In this document: piece after piece, positions 1 through 4,530 of the stretch
Numbering within the stretch: the stretch's first letter is position 1
How the letters are laid out: every line of letters begins with the position of its first letter
Assembly (NCBI GenBank): GCA_029863035.1
Contig: JAOTWH010000123.1
Coordinates: 1 to 6,792 of the forward strand
Origin: Acidimicrobiia bacterium
GTDB lineage: Bacteria > Actinomycetota > Acidimicrobiia > UBA5794 > JAOTWH01
DNA length: 6,792 nt
Direction of reading: 5' to 3'
The notes under the pieces: generated by a model
The model's database searches: none
Told to the model about the DNA's origin: nothing
Seen by the model: the letters and a program-made list of their open reading frames with translations, nothing else
Position numbers and translations under genes: made by a program

Positions 1-136
1 GGCGAATCTCGAACGTCTCATCGCGCGTCACCTCGAAGGTGGCACCGGCGTCGTCATCCGTCACGGTGAGCGGCTGTGGATCACCGCATGCGCCCAAGAA
101 CAGAACAAGAAGGGTGGTGAGTAGTGCCGCTCTCAT
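1..136 (-). CDS. N-terminus of a secreted lipoprotein, probably I42/chagasin-like protease inhibitor (partial)
   Basis: Only the first 45 residues are inside the window; the gene continues past the left edge. The start is ATG at 136, with a GGTGG a few bases upstream. Residues 1-17 form a signal peptide (Arg2, then a hydrophobic run ALLTTLLVLFLGAC) with a clear lipobox L-G-A-C, so Cys17 should be lipidated and the protein anchored outside the cytoplasmic membrane. After a short linker, residues 24-45 (TVTDDDAGATFEVTRDETFEIR) resemble the first strands of chagasin/I42 cysteine-peptidase inhibitors, which begin with an acidic turn, a short strand and 'G/D-x-F-x-I'. The diagnostic NPTTGY-type loop would lie further on, outside the window, so the family call is an inference. 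The lipoprotein call is much firmer. It lies 52 bp downstream of fumarylacetoacetase on the same strand and could be cotranscribed, but no functional link is evident. Confidence 0.6.
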   Translation of the reverse strand, partial: MRAALLTTLLVLFLGACGDPQPLTVTDDDAGATFEVTRDETFEIR

Positions 137-155
137 GCGTCCACCGTCTCAGATT

Positions 156-177
156 GGCCTCCAAGGCGCCAGAGGCC
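156..177. repeat. Inverted repeat (GGCCTC...GAGGCC) between fumarylacetoacetase and the lipoprotein gene
   Basis: GGCCTC at 156-161 pairs perfectly with GAGGCC at 172-177 around a 10-base loop. It lies in the 52-bp gap after the fumarylacetoacetase stop. In either direction there is no T-run after the stem, so it is not a standard intrinsic terminator. It could be a weak or U-less attenuating hairpin in the minus-strand transcript. Confidence 0.35.
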
Positions 178-188
178 GAGGACCCTCC

Positions 189-1487
189 CTAACCCTCCTC
201 GGCCGGGAACACTGTTCCCCGCACTTCGCCGAAACCGATCCGGGGTCGACCGTCCCCCCCGGCCCAGCCTCGCATGACGACGGTGTCGCCATCGCGGATG
301 AAGGTTCGCTCCGTTCCATCGGCCAGCTTGAGGGGGTGGTCCCCGTTCAATGTCAGCTCGATCATGCTCCCCTGCGATCCGGGCTCGGCGCCAGAGATCG
401 TCCCGGTGGCGAACAGGTCGCCCGGTCTGGTCACTGCACCGTTGACGGTTACATGAGCCAACTGTTGAGGCATCGTCCAATAGATGTCTCTGGCGTTGGC
501 CACCGCGACCACGTTGGGTTCCTGTTCATGCTCCAGCTGGTCCCGAGTGGTGATGGCCACTTCGAGGTTCATATCCAATCCCCAGTCGCCCTCGGTAACC
601 AGGTAGTACTGCACGGGAGGTTCTTGTTCAGGCGACGGCACCCGGTAGGGAGCGAGGGCATCCATCGGCACCACCCACGAGGAGATCGAAGTGGCGAACG
701 ACTTGCCGAGGAAAGGACCAAGCGGTTGGCTCTCCCATTGCTGTATGTCTCGAGCGCTCCAATCGTTGACCAACACCACCCCGAAGACGTGCTCGGCGGC
801 GTCTTCCGTCTTGATACGAGAGCCGAGCTCGTTGCCAGGACCAACGATGAAACCGAGTTCGAGTTCGAAATCGAGCTTGCGGCTAGCGATCCACTGTGGA
901 GGACCCTCCTTCGGCTTCACCTGGCCACGGGGCCGTACCACGGGCGTGCCGCTAACCACCACCGTGGCGGAGCGCCCGTGATAGCCAACCGGCAGGTAGC
1001 GCCAGTTCTGCAGTAGCGGCTCTCCGTCGGGTCGGAACAACTTGCCGAGATTGGTGGCGTGCTCCACCGACGAGAAGAAGTCAACGAAGTCACCTATCGC
1101 GACGGGAAGCAGCATCTGCGCCTCGGGCATCGGCACCAATGCCTTCTCCGCCAGGCCCCAGGTGTCCCGGATCTCGCGGTTCTCGAAGCTCAAGAGGTCG
1201 GAGACGCGCTCCCGCACCGCCCGCCACGTCTCCGGACCCTTGGCAAGCAGAGGATTGATGCTGTCGCTGGCGAAGAAGCCCCAGTCCAACTCGACATGGC
1301 CGTCGAACAAGCCAGCTTCGGCGATTATGTCGAGGTCGAGGATGCGATTTCCGATCGCAACCCCCATCCGTGGAGTGTCTCCGACCTGATGGAACACCCC
1401 AAAGGGAAGGTTCTGGATCGGGAAGTCGGACCCAACCGGAACTGGGAGCCACGACCCAAGCTCGGGATCGACAGTGTGGTCTGTCAT
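189..1487 (-). CDS. fahA: Fumarylacetoacetase
   Basis: Hydrolyses 4-fumarylacetoacetate to fumarate and acetoacetate, the last step of tyrosine/homogentisate degradation, in the cytoplasm. The product is 432 aa, close to the usual 415-435. It has the N-terminal SH3-like region (about 1-120) and the C-terminal FAH hydrolase domain. It tracks the mammalian enzyme closely: LPVGYHGR (165-172), VVSGTPVVRP, FELELGFIVGPGN, NDWSARDIQQWE (241-252), LGPFLGKSF, YWTMPQQL, RPGDL and GTISG. By alignment from memory, the metal ligands of mouse FAH (Asp126, Glu199, Glu201, Asp233) correspond to Asp136, Glu208, Glu210 and Asp242. Catalytic His133, Arg237, Gln240, Lys253 and Glu364 correspond to His143, Arg246, Gln249, Lys262 and Glu377. 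The active-site Tyr128 is Phe138 here. ATG at 1487 was chosen over an in-frame extension to 1610 because it overlaps the upstream stop as ATGA and begins the family-like N-terminus. There is no good Shine-Dalgarno, so translational coupling is likely. Confidence 0.95.
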   Translation of the reverse strand: MTDHTVDPELGSWLPVPVGSDFPIQNLPFGVFHQVGDTPRMGVAIGNRILDLDIIAEAGLFDGHVELDWGFFASDSINPLLAKGPETWRAVRERVSDLLSFENREIRDTWGLAEKALVPMPEAQMLLPVAIGDFVDFFSSVEHATNLGKLFRPDGEPLLQNWRYLPVGYHGRSATVVVSGTPVVRPRGQVKPKEGPPQWIASRKLDFELELGFIVGPGNELGSRIKTEDAAEHVFGVVLVNDWSARDIQQWESQPLGPFLGKSFATSISSWVVPMDALAPYRVPSPEQEPPVQYYLVTEGDWGLDMNLEVAITTRDQLEHEQEPNVVAVANARDIYWTMPQQLAHVTVNGAVTRPGDLFATGTISGAEPGSQGSMIELTLNGDHPLKLADGTERTFIRDGDTVVMRGWAGGDGRPRIGFGEVRGTVFPAEEG

Positions 1488-2443
1488 GGAAGAACACCCA
1501 TGGCTGCCAGATCCTCGAGAGGCTCGGCAACCGAGCAGCTTCCGTAGCTTGTGATCGACCCTGCTCGCCCCGTCGCCACTGCTTCCGCCGAAACCGAATG
1601 GCCCCGCCAACTTAGGCCAGAGGGCGCCACCTCGAAGTTGGCCCCATCTTGGTCGGATATCAGCTCGACGAGCAGGGGTTCATCGAGGGTTGACGCCATC
1701 ACTGCGGCTGTAACGATGTTGACGAACCCGTGGTGGGTGAACCCATCGTCCGGATTTTCGTATCGGAAAGGATGGTGAAGACCAGCCGTGGCCTTGAATG
1801 GCACATCGAATTCACCACAAACGGTGATGAAGTCAGCCACCTGTTGGGGCGACGGAAAGTCCTGCGCCGCCAGGCCACCGCAGCGCAGCTTGGCACCCAA
1901 CACAACCTGGCGGGACTGACGAGCGTCGACCAGCGCCCCAACCAAAGATCGCAGATCACCCGCTGGCGGAAGCTCGAACATCGGCATTGCACCCAGGCGC
2001 GCCACGCTGGTGGCCGCTTCACCGACCTGGTGGGCAGGATCATCCGCCGCCAGTAGATCGATCGGCACTTTGGCTTCGGCCATCGTGAAACGCACTGCGG
2101 GAGCCAGCTCCCTGGCGAAGGCGGTGGCGGTGGTGACATCGGAAGAGATCGAGTCCACCCACGGCTCTCCGCCCGTGTCGAGAATCACGCTGATATCCCA
2201 CGGTGGTTCTCCAGCCTTCATGGTCGAGGTCAGCTCGGCAGCCAGCTCGTTCAATCTGGAGGCGGGAACGATGAACCGATCGATGATCCACCCCGTCGCA
2301 GCGTTGCGGGCCTGTCGGTACTCGGCCACGGAGGCGGCCATGTCCAGGTTGGCCGGAGGGAACAACCCGGCATAGTCCACCAGACCGTCCAGGAACAGAC
2401 GTCGACCGTCGGGCGCGGGCCGGATGTTCAGAGCGTCGGTCAC
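1484..2443 (-). CDS. Conserved protein of unknown function in the homogentisate operon (YAGLFPPA / KATAGLHHP family)
   Basis: A 319-aa soluble protein with no signal peptide or membrane segment. I recognise it only as a recurring bacterial 'hypothetical protein' type and know no activity for it. Conserved-looking landmarks are YAGLFPPA (24-31), FIVPASRL (57-64), MFELPP (155-160), GAKLRCGG (183-190), FPSPQQVADF (196-205), FKATAGLHHPFR (216-227) and GSCSVAEPLEDLAAMG (301-316). The alternation of short hydrophobic strands (ISVILDTGG, VRFTMAEAKVP, MPMFELPP, VVLGAKLRCGG, VPFKATAGLHHP) with helices suggests a TIM-barrel-like fold with Glu157, Lys185, Lys217 and His223/His224 near strand ends; that is inference. 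GTG at 2443 is preferred to the in-frame GTG at 2476 because it overlaps the preceding TGA as GTGA. The stop overlaps the fahA ATG. It occupies the place where maleylacetoacetate isomerase would be expected but shows no glutathione-transferase or thioredoxin-fold features. Confidence 0.85.
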   Translation of the reverse strand: MTDALNIRPAPDGRRLFLDGLVDYAGLFPPANLDMAASVAEYRQARNAATGWIIDRFIVPASRLNELAAELTSTMKAGEPPWDISVILDTGGEPWVDSISSDVTTATAFARELAPAVRFTMAEAKVPIDLLAADDPAHQVGEAATSVARLGAMPMFELPPAGDLRSLVGALVDARQSRQVVLGAKLRCGGLAAQDFPSPQQVADFITVCGEFDVPFKATAGLHHPFRYENPDDGFTHHGFVNIVTAAVMASTLDEPLLVELISDQDGANFEVAPSGLSWRGHSVSAEAVATGRAGSITSYGSCSVAEPLEDLAAMGVLP

Positions 2444-2526
2444 CCGGCTAGCGGCCCTCGAGCCAGGTCCAGGCACTGAGTGTGCCGCTTAGGCGGTATC
2501 TCTCCCATCTGGCGGTAGTAGGGCAT
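2440..2526 (-). pseudogene. hmgA: Stub of homogentisate 1,2-dioxygenase: start region kept, body missing
   Basis: A 28-codon ORF begins with ATG at 2526 behind a strong AAGGAG site (2533-2538, spacer 6). Residues 1-17, MPYYRQMGEIPPKRHTQ, match the conserved start of bacterial homogentisate 1,2-dioxygenase (pattern MxYYRxxGExPxKRHTQ). In intact enzymes this continues for roughly 380-430 residues with the Fe(II)-binding cupin; here the next residues are CLDLARGPLAG and then TGA. The cut lies near 2476-2478. The stop overlaps the GTG start of the following gene (GTGA), as an intact upstream operon gene would. One explanation is therefore an in-frame internal deletion that retained the first 17 and last 11 or so codons; I cannot confirm that the tail is the dioxygenase C-terminus. 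The position, first in an operon ending in fumarylacetoacetase, is where hmgA belongs. Alternatives are an assembly collapse or a retained leader peptide. Confidence 0.72.
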
Positions 2527-2532
2527 GGGTCT

Positions 2533-2538
2533 CTCCTT
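2533..2538 (-). promoter_or_regulatory. Shine-Dalgarno site of the hmgA stub
   Basis: AAGGAG on the minus strand lies 6 bases before the ATG at 2526. It is one of the two strongest ribosome binding sites in the window. That supports this ATG as a genuine, formerly full-length gene start rather than a chance ORF. Confidence 0.7.
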
Positions 2539-2602
2539 CGCCCCACAGCCTAAGCCCGGCCCCGAGCCCGAGACCTCGCACCAAGGCGCGGGTACGATGG
2601 TG

Positions 2603-2611
2603 AAAAGGAGG
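2603..2611 (+). promoter_or_regulatory. Strong Shine-Dalgarno site of the 15-codon mini-ORF
   Basis: AAAAGGAGG lies 5 bases before the ATG at 2617. It is a near-perfect anti-16S match and the best in the window, which is striking for an ORF of only 15 codons. It indicates that ribosomes load here, ahead of the HMG-CoA-lyase gene. Confidence 0.7.
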
Positions 2612-2616
2612 CAGCA

Positions 2617-2664
2617 ATGGTTGACCAGGAGAACCTCGAACAAGCCAAGCGAGGCAACCTTTGA
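2617..2664 (+). CDS. 15-codon mini-ORF (leader peptide or gene stub) coupled to the HMG-CoA-lyase gene
   Basis: ATG at 2617 follows the AAAAGGAGG site and encodes MVDQENLEQAKRGNL, ending in TGA at 2662-2664. The stop overlaps the TTG start of the next gene (TTGA, 4 bp). This is the same geometry used between full genes elsewhere in the window, so translation probably passes from this ORF to the lyase by termination-reinitiation. The peptide is charged and helix-prone, with no run of one amino acid of the kind used in attenuators, and I do not recognise it. It may be a coupling leader, or a remnant of a longer first gene that has lost its body, as proposed for the divergent hmgA stub 90 bp away. 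A frameshift joining it to the lyase is less likely, because the lyase is complete from its own TTG. Confidence 0.5.
   Translation: MVDQENLEQAKRGNL
2651..2654 (+). promoter_or_regulatory. Shine-Dalgarno site supporting the TTG start of the HMG-CoA-lyase gene
   Basis: GAGG lies 6 bases before the TTG at 2661, inside the mini-ORF. An in-frame TGA at 2622-2624 rules out much extension upstream, and there is no ATG or GTG between it and 2661. This motif therefore fixes TTG as the likely start. Confidence 0.5.
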
Positions 2665-3557
2665 GCAGAGCACTCGAGATCGTCGAGGTAGGACCTCGCG
2701 ATGGCCTGCAATCTGAGTCGACGGTTCTCGATCCTAAGACGCGCCTCGAGCTCATCGTGCTGCTCATCGAGGCGGGGGTACGACGGATCGAGGTAGCGAG
2801 CTTCGTCAACCCCGAGCGGGTTCCTCAGATGGCGGGTGCTGAAGAGGTGGTATCGGGGCTGCCAGACGACGACTCCGTGTCTTACATCGGCCTGGTACTC
2901 AATCACCGCGGCCTGCAGCGGGCGCTGGAGACGAAGCTCGACGAGATCAACTTCGTGGTCGCCGCCAGCGACGGCTACAACCGATCCAACCAACGGGCAT
3001 CGGTCGACGAAACCCTCGCCGAGCTTGTCACCATGATCCCTGAGGCCCAAGCAGCCCGGCGCCGCGCCTCGGTGACCATCAGCGTGGCCTTCGGCGATCC
3101 GTTCGACGGCGAGGTGCCTGTACAGCGACTGGCTCGAGTAGCGCAACGCGTTGCCGAGGCCGGAGTAGACGAACTCGCCCTTGGCGACACCATCGGTGTG
3201 GCCTCGCCTGCCGATGTAGCCGAACGCATCGAGGCCGTGCACGCGGTGGCGGGCGGGGCGCCCATCAGGTGCCACTTCCACAACACCCGCAACACCGGGT
3301 ACGCCAATGCGGTGGCGGCTATAGATGCCGGCGCACGCTCGTTGGACGCCAGCGTCGGGGGATACGGCGGCTCACCCTTCACCACGGATGCCGGCGGCAA
3401 TATCGCTACCGAAGACCTGTCCTACATGTTGGGGCGAATGGGCATCGAGCACCACCTTGCCGTCGATCGGCTCGTCACCACTGCGGCCTGGCTAGAGGAG
3501 AAGCTGGGATCGCCGGCAAAGGCAATGCTCGGCAGAGCCGGCGGGTTCCCGTCGTGA
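2661..3557 (+). CDS. Hydroxymethylglutaryl-CoA lyase family protein (DRE-TIM lyase), catalytic Cys replaced by Ser
   Basis: A 298-aa HMGL-like TIM barrel of normal family length. HMG-CoA lyases cleave HMG-CoA to acetoacetate and acetyl-CoA in leucine and ketone metabolism, in the cytoplasm in bacteria. The diagnostic motifs are in order: EVGPRDGLQ (9-17; Arg13 and Asp14 equal human Arg41 and Asp42), IEVASFV (43-49; Glu44 equals Glu72), the metal-binding CHFHNTR (204-210; His205 and His207 equal His233 and His235), and the late GGYGGSPF...GGNIATEDL (Asn247 equals Asn275). The family's active-site cysteine (human Cys266, in GGCPY) is Ser238 here, codon TCA at 3372-3374. The lysine after GPRDGLQ in human HMGCL (Lys48) is Ser20. 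Metal and acyl-CoA cleavage machinery seem intact, but the lid-loop Cys is gone, so the true substrate may differ. The start is TTG, coupled to the mini-ORF; the stop overlaps the next gene as GTGA. Confidence 0.88.
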   Translation: MSRALEIVEVGPRDGLQSESTVLDPKTRLELIVLLIEAGVRRIEVASFVNPERVPQMAGAEEVVSGLPDDDSVSYIGLVLNHRGLQRALETKLDEINFVVAASDGYNRSNQRASVDETLAELVTMIPEAQAARRRASVTISVAFGDPFDGEVPVQRLARVAQRVAEAGVDELALGDTIGVASPADVAERIEAVHAVAGGAPIRCHFHNTRNTGYANAVAAIDAGARSLDASVGGYGGSPFTTDAGGNIATEDLSYMLGRMGIEHHLAVDRLVTTAAWLEEKLGSPAKAMLGRAGGFPS

Positions 3558-3730
3558 CCGGCCTTCTCATTGTCGGACTGGCGGTGGCTGGAGTGATCGC
3601 GCTGTCGTGGTGGCTACGCCGCCACGAGGACGGGTTCCCCTCCAAGACATCGGAGGGCGAAGAAACTCACACCGAACCCGGCGTCCACTTCCGTCGGCTG
3701 GAGTCGCCCCCCTCAGAGCCGTTTGACTAG
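3554..3730 (+). CDS. Small single-pass membrane protein
   Basis: A 58-aa protein starting at GTG 3554, which overlaps the lyase stop by 4 bp (GTGA). Residues 3-20 (GLLIVGLAVAGVIALSWW) form one hydrophobic segment, followed at once by basic LRRH. The expected topology is N-out/C-in with a charged cytoplasmic tail of about 35 residues (acidic SEGEETHTEPG, then HFRRLESPPSEPFD). No cysteine, lipobox or known domain is visible, and I do not recognise the family. The tail overlaps the next gene by 8 bp. Its tight coupling between a lyase and a DNA-repair protein supports it being a real gene despite its size, but its role is unknown. Confidence 0.65.
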   Translation: MTGLLIVGLAVAGVIALSWWLRRHEDGFPSKTSEGEETHTEPGVHFRRLESPPSEPFD

Positions 3731-4451
3731 CGGAGCCGACCTCGCCGCAGCCATCGAGAGACACATCGCTGCCGTTGGAACAGCCAAGCGCGCCGTCGGT
3801 GAAAAGGCCTACCTCAAGAGCGATCTCGAATTCCTGGGGGCCACTGTCGGCGCCATCAGGGAGATCACTGGCCATATCAAGCGCGACCATCCCGACCTGT
3901 CACACGCCAAGATGTTGGCAACGGTTCGCGCCCTGTGGAAACGTCCCGTTCACGAGTGTCGGGCGGCCGCGGTCGACCTCCTCATGTTGTACTCAGACCT
4001 GCTCGAACCACACGATCTCAAGCTCATCGAGCAAATGTTGCGCCAGTCGAAGACGTGGGCGCTGGTGGACTATCTAGCTGCGGCCGTGGTCGGCGGCCTG
4101 GTGGACCGCTACCCCCAGCTGAACACGGAGATGGACCGCTGGGCCAAAGACGACGACTTCTGGATCAGGCGCTCCGCGTTGTTGGCTCACCTCGGATCGT
4201 TACGCCGCGGCGAAGGGGATTTCGAGCGCTGGGCCGGATACGCCGACTCCATGTTGGAAGAGAAGGAGTTCTTCATCCGCAAGGCAATCGGCTGGGTGCT
4301 GCGCGACACGGCCCGCAAGCGACCCGACCTGGTCTACGAGTGGCTGCTGCCTCGTGCCCATCGAGCGTCGGGAGTCACCGTGCGAGAGGCGTGCAAGCGA
4401 GTATCGGAGGCGCAGAAGCAGGCGATCATGGCCGAGTACCAGCGGCCCTAG
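3723..4451 (+). CDS. DNA alkylation repair protein, AlkD family (HEAT-like repeats)
   Basis: AlkD-type DNA glycosylases excise N3- and N7-alkylated purines using stacked helical HEAT-like repeats instead of base flipping. The 242-aa product has the usual length and is almost wholly helical. It carries family hallmarks: TWALVDYLA (111-119; Trp112 and Asp116 correspond to Trp109 and catalytic Asp113 of Bacillus cereus AlkD), DDFWIRRSALL (144-154; Arg149 or Arg150 corresponding to catalytic Arg148), and EFFIRKAIGWVLRDTARKRP (182-201; Trp191 corresponding to Trp187). All catalytic positions appear retained. The start is TTG at 3723, overlapping the previous gene by 8 bp. No later ATG, GTG or TTG lies before the conserved region, and no clear Shine-Dalgarno is present, so coupling is likely. 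The enzyme acts on cytoplasmic DNA and has no evident link to its catabolic neighbours. Confidence 0.9.
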   Translation: MTSGADLAAAIERHIAAVGTAKRAVGEKAYLKSDLEFLGATVGAIREITGHIKRDHPDLSHAKMLATVRALWKRPVHECRAAAVDLLMLYSDLLEPHDLKLIEQMLRQSKTWALVDYLAAAVVGGLVDRYPQLNTEMDRWAKDDDFWIRRSALLAHLGSLRRGEGDFERWAGYADSMLEEKEFFIRKAIGWVLRDTARKRPDLVYEWLLPRAHRASGVTVREACKRVSEAQKQAIMAEYQRP

Positions 4452-4476
4452 ATAACGGCAGGCCGAACCCTCTCCT

Positions 4477-4482
4477 TATCAT
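4477..4482 (+). promoter_or_regulatory. Possible -10 element for the YHYH lipoprotein gene
   Basis: TATCAT matches TATAAT at 5 of 6 positions and lies 48 bp upstream of the ATG at 4531, in the 79-bp gap after alkD. No TTGACA-like -35 element is visible 16-18 bp upstream, so it is only a candidate. It would give this gene its own promoter. Confidence 0.3.
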
Positions 4483-4490
4483 CGTCCAAC

Positions 4491-4506
4491 TCTCCGCCTT
4501 CGGAGA
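4491..4506 (+). repeat. Short perfect hairpin upstream of the YHYH lipoprotein gene
   Basis: TCTCCG at 4491-4496 pairs with CGGAGA at 4501-4506 around a CCTT loop. No T-run follows, so it is not a convincing terminator for alkD. If transcription starts from TATCAT at 4477-4482, the hairpin would lie at the extreme 5' end of the mRNA, where it could stabilise the transcript. It ends 12 bp before the GAGG ribosome binding site at 4519-4522. Confidence 0.4.
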
Positions 4507-4530
4507 ACGATCGACCCCGAGGACCTCGAA

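Larger units (their letters stand above)
2527..2616. promoter_or_regulatory. Divergent promoter region between the homogentisate arm and the HMG-CoA-lyase arm
   Basis: These 90 bp separate two outward-facing, well-initiated ORFs, so promoters for both transcripts should lie here or inside the short ORFs. For the plus strand, TACGAT at 2593-2598 is a plausible -10 element (actinobacterial-looking GGTACGATGG) about 20 bp ahead of the ATG; no convincing -35 element is visible. For the minus strand no good -10 was seen. Any regulator controlling one operon from this gap could control both. No clear palindromic operator was found. Confidence 0.4.

Noticed and set aside
39..1016. A long open frame of 325 codons on the plus strand
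   Set aside because: It lies antisense to the lipoprotein start and fumarylacetoacetase, whose homology is unmistakable. The translation is low-complexity, Arg/His-rich and shows no family motif; it is a GC-rich shadow frame.
1488..1610. N-terminal extension of fumarylacetoacetase to a start at 1610
   Set aside because: The added 41 residues overlap the upstream coding gene, do not resemble the family, and ignore the ATGA coupling at 1487.
2484..2499. CCGC-CTAA-GCGG hairpin on the minus strand inside the hmgA stub
   Set aside because: The 4-bp stem lies inside the conserved GEIPPKRH codons, so protein constraint explains it. It is too short to claim as a regulatory structure.
2528..2575. 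GGTCTC (2528-2533) and GAGACC (2570-2575) as a possible operator pair in the divergent gap
   Set aside because: Six bases separated by 36 bp, with no extension of the match, is expected by chance in GC-rich DNA.
2550..3281. A 243-codon open frame on the minus strand across the lyase gene
   Set aside because: It is fully antisense to the clear HMG-CoA-lyase homology and has no recognisable domain, so it is a shadow frame.
2617..3557. A frameshift joining the 15-codon ORF to the lyase as one protein
   Set aside because: The lyase homology starts with its own IVEVGPRDG region just after TTG 2661, a GAGG lies 6 bases before that TTG, and the TTGA overlap is a normal coupling geometry. The extra 15 residues match nothing known at the family's N-terminus.
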